Assembly: GCF_009846885.1 (NCBI RefSeq)
Contig: NZ_WUWM01000008.1
Location: forward strand, 62,001-126,000
DNA length: 64,000 nt
Direction: 5' to 3'
From: Paenibacillus puerhi
Lineage (GTDB): Bacteria > Bacillota > Bacilli > Paenibacillales > NBRC-103111
A model generated the notes under the pieces. The model saw only the letters and a program-made list of their open reading frames with translations. It did no database searches and had not been told where the DNA came from. Every line of letters begins with the position of its first letter. Positions within the stretch are counted from its first letter, which is position 1. Shown here piece after piece: positions 43,297-51,290 of this stretch. The translations under genes and the position numbers were made by a program.

Positions 43297-44788
43297 GTAT
43301 GGGAAAGAGATTCTGCTCGGAGCGGCGCCAGTCGTCGTAGTGTTTCTATATTTTCTGGGAGTAAACATTATTCCGGTCGTATTTATGGCGGCTATTTTGG
43401 GTGCTTTTTTCTTTATGAACCGTGCCCGCAACGGGATGAGCGCCAGCTCCGACCGGAGAGCCAAGGCCAAAGCGCCGTCCTTTATGACGTTCGAGGATAT
43501 CGGCGGGCAGGATCGAGCGAAGCGCGAGCTTAAGGAAGCTCTCGACTTCCTGATCCGATACGAGGATATCAAGCGGCTGGGAATCCGGCCTCTGAAGGGA
43601 ATTCTGTTAACCGGACCTCCGGGAACAGGGAAAACGCTGATGGCTAAAGCCGCGGCTCACTACACCAACTCGGTATTCATGGCGGCTTCCGGCAGTGAGT
43701 TCGTCGAGATGTACGTAGGCGTCGGGGCGAGCCGCATCCGCGATTTGTTCAAAGAGGCCAAAGCGCGTGCAGTCAAGGAAAAAAAGGACAGTGCGATCAT
43801 CTTTATCGATGAGATCGATGTTATAGGCGGAAAGCGGGACGGAGGCCAGCATCGGGAGTATGACCAAACCTTGAACCAGCTGCTGACTGAGATGGATGGC
43901 ATCCACACGAGCGAAAGCCCTCGCGTGCTTATTATGGCTGCCACGAACCGTAAGGAGATGCTCGACAGCGCGCTGCTTCGTCCCGGACGGTTCGATCGCC
44001 ATATCGATGTCGATCTTCCCGACAAAAAGGCACGTTTGCACATTCTGAATATTCATGCCAAAGGTCGGCCGCTGTCGGAGGAGATCGATCTGGATGCTAT
44101 CGCGAAGGAAACGTTCCAGTTCTCCGGTGCCCAGCTTGAGAGCGTGATGAATGAAGCGGCGATCTATGCGATGCGCGAAGAAGCTAGCGTGATCGGCCAG
44201 CTGCATCTTTCGCTTGCCGTAGATAAGGTCATGCTCGGCGAGAAGACGGACCGCGAGTCCACCAAGGAAGAGCGGGAACGGGTTGCGCTTCATGAGCTTG
44301 GCCACGCGATCGTAGCGGAGCGCGTACGGCCAGGCTCCGTCTCCCAGGTGTCGCTTAGCCCGCGGGGGAAAGCGCTCGGATTCGTCCGTCACAATCCCCA
44401 GGCCGATCAATATTTGTACACGAAGCAGCAAATTGAAGAGCAGATCATGATAGCGCTCGGCGGCTCCGTCGCTGAGGAAATGTTCTATGGCGGGAGAAGT
44501 ACAGGGTCCCGCAACGACTTCGAGCAGGCGCTGCAGATGGTTCGGACGATGATGGATTCCGGGCTGACGCGCCTCGGTATTATCGATAGAAATATGGTAA
44601 CGAAGCAGGAACTCATGAAGGAAAATACGGCGATTCTGGAGGAAGTGACGAACGCGACCCGCAGTTTGCTGGAGCGTCATCGCCGAGTGTTCGAGCAATC
44701 CTTGGATATTCTGATCGCTGAGGAGGTTCTATCGGGAGAGCAGTTCCGCGAGCTGCTCGTCAGATTGGAGCAGCCGCAGATCGCGTAA
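43289..44788 (+). CDS. Compact FtsH-like membrane AAA+ metalloprotease
   Basis: The 499-residue protein has two hydrophobic segments back to back at residues 8-45 with almost no extracytoplasmic loop. An AAA+ module follows, with Walker A GPPGTGKT at residues 109-116, Walker B IIFIDEID near 172, and the second region of homology ATNRKEMLDSALLRPGRFDR. The M41 zinc-protease domain has HELGH at 335-339 and the third metal ligand probably Asp410 in GSRNDFEQA. FtsH proper is about 640 residues with a 70-residue outer domain, so this is a shortened paralogue. All catalytic residues are present, so it should be active. The gene is coupled to the unknown anchored protein upstream and ends at a terminator. 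Confidence 0.88.
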   Translation: MSKYGKEILLGAAPVVVVFLYFLGVNIIPVVFMAAILGAFFFMNRARNGMSASSDRRAKAKAPSFMTFEDIGGQDRAKRELKEALDFLIRYEDIKRLGIRPLKGILLTGPPGTGKTLMAKAAAHYTNSVFMAASGSEFVEMYVGVGASRIRDLFKEAKARAVKEKKDSAIIFIDEIDVIGGKRDGGQHREYDQTLNQLLTEMDGIHTSESPRVLIMAATNRKEMLDSALLRPGRFDRHIDVDLPDKKARLHILNIHAKGRPLSEEIDLDAIAKETFQFSGAQLESVMNEAAIYAMREEASVIGQLHLSLAVDKVMLGEKTDRESTKEERERVALHELGHAIVAERVRPGSVSQVSLSPRGKALGFVRHNPQADQYLYTKQQIEEQIMIALGGSVAEEMFYGGRSTGSRNDFEQALQMVRTMMDSGLTRLGIIDRNMVTKQELMKENTAILEEVTNATRSLLERHRRVFEQSLDILIAEEVLSGEQFRELLVRLEQPQIA

Positions 44789-44804
44789 TATTGGCACTAA
44801 GAGA

Positions 44805-44831
44805 GGGCAATCCGACGGGATTGCCCTTTTT
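44805..44831 (+). terminator. Terminator after the FtsH-like gene
   Basis: GGGCAATCC (44805-44813) pairs perfectly with GGATTGCCC (44818-44826) around GACG, followed by five Ts. Confidence 0.92.
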
Positions 44832-44873
44832 GCTCGTTAATTGTGGCGAAACTCAAAAAATATCGCAAACTCT

Positions 44874-44900
44874 GCAACTTTTTAGGTGTACAATAGTCTA
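44874..44900 (+). promoter_or_regulatory. Putative ECF sigma promoter of the amidase gene
   Basis: GCAACTT (44874-44880), 15 bases, then GTCTA (44896-44900) repeats the element in front of the ECF sigma gene at 15482. The -35 side is identical over ten bases (GCAACTTTTT). The predicted start is about 40 bases before the amidase ATG. Confidence 0.55.
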
Positions 44901-44945
44901 ATAGAGTGATAGATTTTGTCAAATTTTTGAGTTTCGAGGTGTAAG

Positions 44946-46625
44946 ATGAGGTTTATAACGGCTTGGTTCACATGTTTATTACTGTCGCTGTTGTTGATTC
45001 CGGTCGCCTTTGCCGAAACGTCGTCGATCCAGTTGTTTATGAACGGTAAGCAGTTAGTGCCAGAAGTCGCTCCCCAGATAGTGAATGGCAATACGATTGT
45101 TCCGGTGCGCATCATTGCCGAGGCGGTCGGCTCCAAAGTCTCCTGGGAACCGAAGCAGCGCAAAGTAACGGTCGAACAAGGTTCGACCCGCATTCAATTG
45201 TTTATCGACAAAACGTCCGCTACTGTTAATGAAAAGCCTTTCACGTTGGAAGCGGCTCCGGTTATTATGGACGGAAATACGATGCTGCCGCTGCGCTTTG
45301 TGGTTGAACAATTGAATACGAAGGTGGAGTGGGACGGCCTCACTCGGTCGGTGTTTATGTATCAGAACAAGGATAAGGAAGAGGCTGCCGCGGAAGGTGT
45401 GGCTGCCGGTGACAAGGAACCCGCGAAGGAGCAGGACGGAACCGGCCTGACTGATCGGGACGGGGGCAAGACGGATGGGAAGGAACTGGCTGTCGATAAC
45501 GGCAAGCCTGAGGCCGCGGCCGGTGAGCAGAAGAATGACAAACCTTCAACAAAACCGGACAAGGCAGCCGGGCAGACAGGCAAGCCGTCCGAAAGCCTGC
45601 AGGCCTCCAGCTCCTCCAAAGACAAGGATAAGGATCAGGCGAATGTCCTGCCAGTGGGCGGCGGAGCCGGGGCAAACGGAAACGCCCCCGCCAAAGCCGG
45701 TGAATCGGTAGAATCCACGCCGAAACTGCCGCCGTTGAACAATTCCTTATATGCTGTCACCTTGCTGAAGGATGAGATCCTGATCCAGACCTCGCGAACG
45801 GAGCCCTTAGAGCCCAAGGTGTTCCGTCTGAGCAACCCGGATCGGATCGTAATTGATATTCCGGGCATTGAGCTGGACACGCCGCTGACCGAGAAGATCG
45901 GCGCTCTTACTGAAGGCTCGCTGGGACTTTCCAGTGACAAAATTGCCAATATTAGATACTCGCTATTTTCAAAAGAGGATTCTATCGTTAGAATAGTAAT
46001 AGACTTGGCGCAAAAAGCTCAGTTTATGCTCGTTCCGGGAGAGAAGCCCGGGCAATTTTCCTTGCGGATCGCACCCCCGAGATCGCAGTACCTGGTCTAT
46101 ATCGACCCGGGTCACGGAGCCAAGGATAGCGGCGCCGTCTCCAAGCTGACCGGACGCTATGAGAAAACATTCGTTCTTGCCCTAGGCAAGAAGGTGGCCG
46201 CGCTGCTGGAGAAAGAGAAAAAAATTCAAGTTGTGATGACCCGGTCTGACGATACGTTCCTGGAGCTTCCGGAGCGCGTAGCGCTGGCCAACAATGCGGA
46301 TGCCGATTTGTTCGTGTCCATTCATGCCAATTCTGCCGATAAAGAATCGATTCGAGGTACCGAAACGTATTACTATACGGAGCAAAGCGCTGATTTCGCG
46401 AACACGATGCATGCGGCACTGCTTAAAGGCACCGGGTTTATCGACCGCAAGGTGAAGAAAAGCGCGTTTCATGTCATTCGCAACACCACGATGCCTTCGG
46501 TGTTGCTGGAAATTGGTTTCATGAGCAATCGGGCGGAAGAAAGTCTGTTGTTTCAAGAAGCTTTTCAAGACCAGGTAGCCGCATCCATCGTAGCAGGCAT
46601 CAAGACGCAGCTTAATCTGGAATAA
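44946..46625 (+). CDS. N-acetylmuramoyl-L-alanine amidase with copper-amine-oxidase-like and AMIN domains
   Basis: The 559-residue secreted protein has a signal peptide ending VAFA near residue 23. A copper amine oxidase N-terminal-like (stalk) domain spans about residues 28-140 (two copies of the NGNTIVPVR/DGNTMLPLR pattern). A low-complexity Lys/Gly/Pro/Ala linker covers about 141-255, an AMIN domain about 265-365, and a C-terminal zinc amidase_3 domain follows. The last contains YIDPGHGAKDSGA with a zinc histidine, the second zinc histidine in FVSIHANSAD, and the catalytic glutamate in VLLEIGFMSN. It cleaves stem peptides from glycan strands. Its promoter resembles that of the ECF sigma gene, which suggests envelope-stress control. 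Confidence 0.92.
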   Translation: MRFITAWFTCLLLSLLLIPVAFAETSSIQLFMNGKQLVPEVAPQIVNGNTIVPVRIIAEAVGSKVSWEPKQRKVTVEQGSTRIQLFIDKTSATVNEKPFTLEAAPVIMDGNTMLPLRFVVEQLNTKVEWDGLTRSVFMYQNKDKEEAAAEGVAAGDKEPAKEQDGTGLTDRDGGKTDGKELAVDNGKPEAAAGEQKNDKPSTKPDKAAGQTGKPSESLQASSSSKDKDKDQANVLPVGGGAGANGNAPAKAGESVESTPKLPPLNNSLYAVTLLKDEILIQTSRTEPLEPKVFRLSNPDRIVIDIPGIELDTPLTEKIGALTEGSLGLSSDKIANIRYSLFSKEDSIVRIVIDLAQKAQFMLVPGEKPGQFSLRIAPPRSQYLVYIDPGHGAKDSGAVSKLTGRYEKTFVLALGKKVAALLEKEKKIQVVMTRSDDTFLELPERVALANNADADLFVSIHANSADKESIRGTETYYYTEQSADFANTMHAALLKGTGFIDRKVKKSAFHVIRNTTMPSVLLEIGFMSNRAEESLLFQEAFQDQVAASIVAGIKTQLNLE

Positions 46626-46637
46626 GGAGTGTTTCTG

Positions 46638-47210
46638 ATGCAAACCCAATGGCACAAGATGTTCATGGCAGCCGCGGTCTTCGCGCTTATCGCGTCGGGC
46701 TGCGGGCAGAAGCCGGCAGAGCCGCTAAGTCCGGCGCCTGAGCCAGCCAAGACCGCAGATCCGGGCAGCTCGAACGGCAGCGGATCGGGCGGACAAGCTC
46801 CGGTTGCCCCGCAGCCGGCGAAACAATCCCAAAGCGTCAAGGTTTACTATGCAGACGCCAATTTGGAGAAGCTGCTGGAGAAGGAAGCGACGATCGAATT
46901 CGGCGAAGAGAAGGACAAATATTTGGCGGCTTTTAATGTACTGAAAAAGACACCAGACGATGCGACGGTGTCCTTGGCCAAACATTTGACCTTCAAGAGC
47001 GCCCAGTTGAAAGACGGTCAGCTCACGCTGGATCTCGTAATGCCCGACGAAGCCAGACTTGGATCGGGCGGCGAGGTAATGCTGCTTACAGCCCTTCAGA
47101 AAACAGCCTTTCAGTTCGACGAGGTCAAAACCCTAGAGATTCTGCTCGAAGGCAAACAAGTCGAAAGTCTGATGGGCCATATGGAGCTGCAGCATCCTTT
47201 CAAACGCTAA
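46638..47210 (+). CDS. GerM-domain lipoprotein
   Basis: ATG 46638 follows AAGGAG at eight bases. The 190-residue product has a lipoprotein signal (AVFALIASGC, Cys near residue 22), a Pro/Gly/Ser linker to about residue 65, and a GerMN domain (VKVYYADANLEKLL through MLLTALQKTAFQF). GerM-type proteins occur in spore germination and sporulation contexts, and such domains often accompany amidases. It is 12 bases after the amidase gene and probably in the same transcript. Confidence 0.85.
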   Translation: MQTQWHKMFMAAAVFALIASGCGQKPAEPLSPAPEPAKTADPGSSNGSGSGGQAPVAPQPAKQSQSVKVYYADANLEKLLEKEATIEFGEEKDKYLAAFNVLKKTPDDATVSLAKHLTFKSAQLKDGQLTLDLVMPDEARLGSGGEVMLLTALQKTAFQFDEVKTLEILLEGKQVESLMGHMELQHPFKR

Positions 47211-47257
47211 ACTGCTTTTCGAGACATCTGAAGAGACCGAGAGGAGTACGCGAATTC

Positions 47258-50023
47258 ATGAAGAGAAAGAATCAGAGAAATATTCGCAAGCTGACTGCCG
47301 CCGTGCTGGCGCTAACACTTGCATTCAGTGGGTCTGCCTTCGCGGCGGACCCCGCACCTAGTTCAAACGCATCTTCCGGAAGCCTTGTACTTCGCTTCTC
47401 GGACGTGGATGGCGCGCACTGGTCCATCAAGCACGTCACCAAGCTGGCGTCGCTCGGCATTATTCAAGGGTATGAAAAGAACGAGTTCCGGCCCGACAAC
47501 ACGGTATCCCAGCAGGATGTAATCGTGATGGCGATCCGCATGATGGGATTGGAGACGGAAGCGCTGGCGAATAAAGCGGAAACGGTTCTGCCTGTTCTTG
47601 TCAGCGATTACGCCAAGCCTTATGTGGCCTATGCGTTCGACAGAGGGCTAATCACGGCTGCTGAGGAAGTAGAAAACACCTCGACTAAAAGCGTATGGGG
47701 ATCGCGCGACGCCACCCGCGAGTGGGTAGCCAAGCTGGTCATCCGCGCTATCGGTAAAAATTCGCTGGCCTCGCAGCAAGCGGCTTCGGCGTCAAGCTTT
47801 ACGGACGCCGATAAGTTCTCTGTATGGGCCAGAGGCTATGTGAACGCAGCGGTTATGCTGGGGATCGTGCAGGGTTTTGAGGATGATACGTTCAGACCGT
47901 CGGGCAAAGTGACCCGCGCTCAAATGGCGGCATTCTTAAGCCGGGCGGATAAGGAATTGACGACCCGCTCAAGCCGGGTGGATATCGGTTATGTGATGGA
48001 GCTGACCGACAAGAAGATCAGTGTGCTGAATGCCAAGGGCGATACAAGTACATACAATCTTTCGGCCGATACGGTCATTTACGATGCCAAGGATGACAGC
48101 CGGATCCCGCTCAGTCAGATCAAGCTCACCAATGAAGTGTATCTGATTCAAAATCTGAATAATGCGCTTTATATCGAGCTGACGAATGCCGAGGAGAAGA
48201 TGGAGGTCACCGAAGGGACGCTGAACGATGTGTTCCTCGATGATATGCGTGTATCCGTACAAGTCGGCGGCGCTAGAAAGCTTGTTGAAATAGCGACGAA
48301 TGTTTCGGTTACGGATAATGAAGGACGCGGCCAGAGCATCGGCTCCATCCCGCTGGGCAGTATCGTACAGCTGAAACGCAACACGCTTCTGAAGGAAACG
48401 AAGATTACCCATATTGTCGTGAAGCAAACCCCGCTCAGCAAAACGGCGGACGGTACCATCCTCAGCATAGATCAGACGCAGCATCAAATCAGCTTTCTCG
48501 AAGCGTCTAGCGGTCAAAGCGAGTCTTACTCCACGGCGGAGGCCGTCGCTGTGAAGCTTCAGGATGGCGCGGTATCCGATCTGAGCAGGCTGCATGTCGG
48601 GGATGCAGTCAGCTATGAGATCAAGGCGAACAAGCTTGCCGCGATCACCGTGAAGAAGCAGGCGGATGTAGTGACAACCGTTCAGGGCACCCTGACTACC
48701 GAGATTAGCAAAGACTCTCGCATCCTGACCATATCGCCGAGCGGCGGCAGCTCGTTGTCATCCTATTACGTGAATGACAATGCGCTTGTTTCGATTGGCG
48801 GCATGTCTATGGCGAGTCTGTTCGACCTGGAAAAGGGCGATGACGTAACGCTCGATCTGCTGAACGACAAGGTCGTGAAGGTTACGGTGAACAACCGTGA
48901 GGTCGAGAACTACGAATTCGCAAGCATAGTCAACTTCGAGTCGACCTCGAAGGTACTGACGATTGCCAAGGATAACGGAGGCTTCGGCGCATTCCAGATT
49001 ACGGATTCTACCTTGATCAAATATGCAGGCACGACTATACCGGTCACGAATTTCCAATCCAGCTTCCTTGGTACCCAGCCAGGGACTACGAACACGGAAC
49101 GTAATAAAAAGGTCAATATGAAGGTGTCCAAGGACCGGATCGTTTCGATCGAAATGACTCAGTCGCTTGACGGCATCGTTTCTCAAATCAACACTACGCT
49201 GAGCGAAGTGACGCTTCGCACCACCGGTGGGAAAAGCTTGACGCTGAAAGCGCCGGCCGCCGCAGTGGAACTGCAAAATAAAGCGAATGGAACGCTGGCT
49301 GACCTCAAAGTAGGGGATTCGGTACAGGCGAACCTGATCTTTACGCAGGATATGTTCAGCTCGTTCGCCGTGAAGAAATCCGGTGTATTCAAAGTGCTGG
49401 TGGTCACGCCATCGACCAAGCAGGTAACGGTCAAGGAAGAGAACGGCACGGCCACCTTTACGTTCGCGATAGACAGCTTGGACAAGATCTACAATCCGCT
49501 TAAAGCGACTCCGGCATTCGAGGATCTGATGGTCGATGAATACGTAAAGGCGAGCTTTACCGGTAATAAAATGGACTTGATCTCCATCGTGAATACGGTT
49601 CGCGGGAAGATCAATACCGTGGATGCGGCTCTCGGCACTATCACCGTGCAGGATTTCCAAGGAGGCGTGCATGTGCTGCCGCTCGGTCAAAACTTTACCG
49701 TTAAGAAAACGGACGGCACGTTGTCCGCTTCCCTCACCGACCTGAAAGTCGGGGACCGAGTCGAAATCATCAAGGACGCGACCGAAAAATCGATCATTCA
49801 TCAAGCGGCTGCCCACAAAAGAACCGTTGCTTCATACGATACGATTCTCGGCCATCTGCTGCTGAAGCCTTCGGGTACGAACAGCAAGGATCGGTATGCT
49901 TTGTTCGGCAGAGCATATGTGCATAAGGGAGCAGCGGTCATTAATGCTTCCAGTCTGGTGGAGAACAACGAAGTGACCCTGTACGTCATCGACGACAAAA
50001 TATATGAGATTGAACAGCCCTAA
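47258..50023 (+). CDS. S-layer homology domain protein with tandem beta repeats
   Basis: The 921-residue exported protein has a signal peptide (ALTLAFSGSAFA, to about residue 30). Three SLH domains span about residues 45-235: FSDVDGAHWSIKHVTKLASL, SDYAKPYVAYAFDRGLI, and FTDADKFSVWARGYVNAAVM. SLH domains bind pyruvylated wall polymers. The rest consists of repeated beta-rich units of roughly 75-90 residues, each with a DLxVGDxV-like turn (SRLHVGDAV near 443, FDLEKGDDV near 522, ADLKVGDSV near 682, TDLKVGDRV near 827). SD GAGAGGAG. No catalytic motif is visible, so a structural S-layer or wall-associated role is inferred. Confidence 0.88.
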   Translation: MKRKNQRNIRKLTAAVLALTLAFSGSAFAADPAPSSNASSGSLVLRFSDVDGAHWSIKHVTKLASLGIIQGYEKNEFRPDNTVSQQDVIVMAIRMMGLETEALANKAETVLPVLVSDYAKPYVAYAFDRGLITAAEEVENTSTKSVWGSRDATREWVAKLVIRAIGKNSLASQQAASASSFTDADKFSVWARGYVNAAVMLGIVQGFEDDTFRPSGKVTRAQMAAFLSRADKELTTRSSRVDIGYVMELTDKKISVLNAKGDTSTYNLSADTVIYDAKDDSRIPLSQIKLTNEVYLIQNLNNALYIELTNAEEKMEVTEGTLNDVFLDDMRVSVQVGGARKLVEIATNVSVTDNEGRGQSIGSIPLGSIVQLKRNTLLKETKITHIVVKQTPLSKTADGTILSIDQTQHQISFLEASSGQSESYSTAEAVAVKLQDGAVSDLSRLHVGDAVSYEIKANKLAAITVKKQADVVTTVQGTLTTEISKDSRILTISPSGGSSLSSYYVNDNALVSIGGMSMASLFDLEKGDDVTLDLLNDKVVKVTVNNREVENYEFASIVNFESTSKVLTIAKDNGGFGAFQITDSTLIKYAGTTIPVTNFQSSFLGTQPGTTNTERNKKVNMKVSKDRIVSIEMTQSLDGIVSQINTTLSEVTLRTTGGKSLTLKAPAAAVELQNKANGTLADLKVGDSVQANLIFTQDMFSSFAVKKSGVFKVLVVTPSTKQVTVKEENGTATFTFAIDSLDKIYNPLKATPAFEDLMVDEYVKASFTGNKMDLISIVNTVRGKINTVDAALGTITVQDFQGGVHVLPLGQNFTVKKTDGTLSASLTDLKVGDRVEIIKDATEKSIIHQAAAHKRTVASYDTILGHLLLKPSGTNSKDRYALFGRAYVHKGAAVINASSLVENNEVTLYVIDDKIYEIEQP

Positions 50024-50056
50024 TTTCCATCATAATTGAAACTTTTTTTCCATCAT

Positions 50057-50101
50057 AACCGTCTTAGTAGTGCGCAGTTTGGCACGGCTAGGACGGTTTT
50101 T
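50057..50101 (+). terminator. Terminator after the SLH gene
   Basis: AACCGTCTTAG (50057-50067) pairs with CTAGGACGGTT (50088-50098), including one G-U pair, with an inner GTGC/GCAC hairpin, followed by Ts. Confidence 0.88.
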
Positions 50102-50152
50102 GGCGTTTTGCGAGTTTTTCAGAAAAAATTCGCAAATTGAAGACATATTTCA

Positions 50153-50181
50153 TTGATTCAGACTCTCTGATTCGGTAAACT
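50153..50181 (+). promoter_or_regulatory. Putative promoter of nth
   Basis: TTGATT (50153-50158) and TAAACT (50176-50181) are 17 bases apart, about 35 bases before the nth start. Confidence 0.55.
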
Positions 50182-50216
50182 AAAGAACATAAGCGCGAAT
50201 GAGAGGAAGGTTGCAT

Positions 50217-50936
50217 GTGAGCCGAGCAAAGGTTCGAAGAATATTGGACACCATCGCGGACATGTTTCCCGACGCTCACTGCGAGCTGAATCATTCCAAT
50301 CCGTTTGAGCTGACGATTGCCGTGCTGCTGTCGGCCCAATGTACGGACGAGACGGTCAACAAAGTAACGGCGGGCTTGTTTCAGAAGTACAGACAGCCGG
50401 AGGATTATTTGGCCGTTCCGCTTGAAGAACTGGAGCAGGATATACGCCGCATCGGGCTATTTCGTAACAAAGCGAAGAACATTCAGGCCCTGTGCGCGCT
50501 TTTGTTGGACAAGTTCGGAGGCGAAGTGCCCCGAGAGCATGCCAAGCTTGTCGAGCTGCCCGGAGTCGGTCGCAAAACGGCGAATGTTGTCATGTCCAAT
50601 GCTTTTGGCGTTCCCGCAATCGCCGTAGATACTCATGTGGAAAGAGTATCGAAGCGCCTTGGGCTTGCCGATGCCGACGATTCGGTGCTGGAGGTTGAGA
50701 AGAAGCTGATGAAGCGCGTTCCTGTGGAGGAATGGACGGACACGCATCATCGACTTATATTTTTTGGCCGCTACCATTGTAAAGCCCAATCGCCGAAGTG
50801 TGAGATATGTCCGCTGATCGACTTATGCCGAGAAGGTAAACAACGTATGAAAACCGGCTCTAAAAGGAAAACTATACCAAAGAACGAAAAGTCTGGATCA
50901 AACCCTAAGGATTCGAGTGAAGAAAGGATAGGATGA
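50217..50936 (+). CDS. nth: Endonuclease III (DNA glycosylase/AP lyase)
   Basis: Nth removes oxidised pyrimidines and cleaves the abasic site. I choose GTG 50217, with GGAAGG seven bases upstream; the ATG at 50199 overlaps the SD. The 239-residue enzyme has the helix-hairpin-helix LPGVGRKTANVVMSNAFG with the catalytic lysine, the catalytic aspartate in VDTHVERVSKRL, and a C-terminal CxxxxxxCxxCxxxxxC 4Fe-4S cluster motif. After the cluster it carries about 35 extra basic and polar residues. It is followed by an orphan gene one base later. Confidence 0.94.
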   Translation: MSRAKVRRILDTIADMFPDAHCELNHSNPFELTIAVLLSAQCTDETVNKVTAGLFQKYRQPEDYLAVPLEELEQDIRRIGLFRNKAKNIQALCALLLDKFGGEVPREHAKLVELPGVGRKTANVVMSNAFGVPAIAVDTHVERVSKRLGLADADDSVLEVEKKLMKRVPVEEWTDTHHRLIFFGRYHCKAQSPKCEICPLIDLCREGKQRMKTGSKRKTIPKNEKSGSNPKDSSEERIG

Positions 50937-50937
50937 G

Positions 50938-51210
50938 ATGAAATGCATATCGGTCTATACAAATGATTTTGAGGTGTTCTCGGATATATACGAGAAAATC
51001 CTCCAAACTCCTCTTCAGGAAAACGAAGAAATGCAAGTGGAGGGCGTTGTCGTATCCGAATCCGGCAGTGTACCTGAAAATTATTTGACCCGCATGAAGC
51101 AGCGTCCTGAGGTTGTCGTGATGAAAGTGAAGGACAAGGATATCACGATCCTGCAGCACCGTGATGTATTTGAAATATTTATCCCCGAGAAAGAAAATGT
51201 GGTACACTAA
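50938..51210 (+). CDS. Small protein of unknown function, 90 residues
   Basis: I do not recognise this protein. It begins MKCISVYTNDFEVFSDIYEK. A regular alternation of strands and helices (VEGVVVSES, VVVMKVKDKDITILQH, VFEIFIPE) suggests a compact alpha/beta fold. There is no signal or membrane segment. It starts one base after the nth stop and ends at a terminator, so it belongs to the nth transcript. At this place B. subtilis has ypoC, which is longer. Confidence 0.72.
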   Translation: MKCISVYTNDFEVFSDIYEKILQTPLQENEEMQVEGVVVSESGSVPENYLTRMKQRPEVVVMKVKDKDITILQHRDVFEIFIPEKENVVH

Positions 51211-51238
51211 AAACCGAAGCAATTCGGTTTTTTTCTTT
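51211..51238 (+). terminator. Terminator of the nth transcript
   Basis: AAACCGAA (51211-51218) pairs with TTCGGTTT (51223-51230) around GCAA. The T-run continues to TTTTCTTTTA. Confidence 0.88.
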
Positions 51239-51290
51239 TATGGAGCAAATCGTCAATGAATGAGAGATAGAGGGCAGGTAGAGGAGAAGG

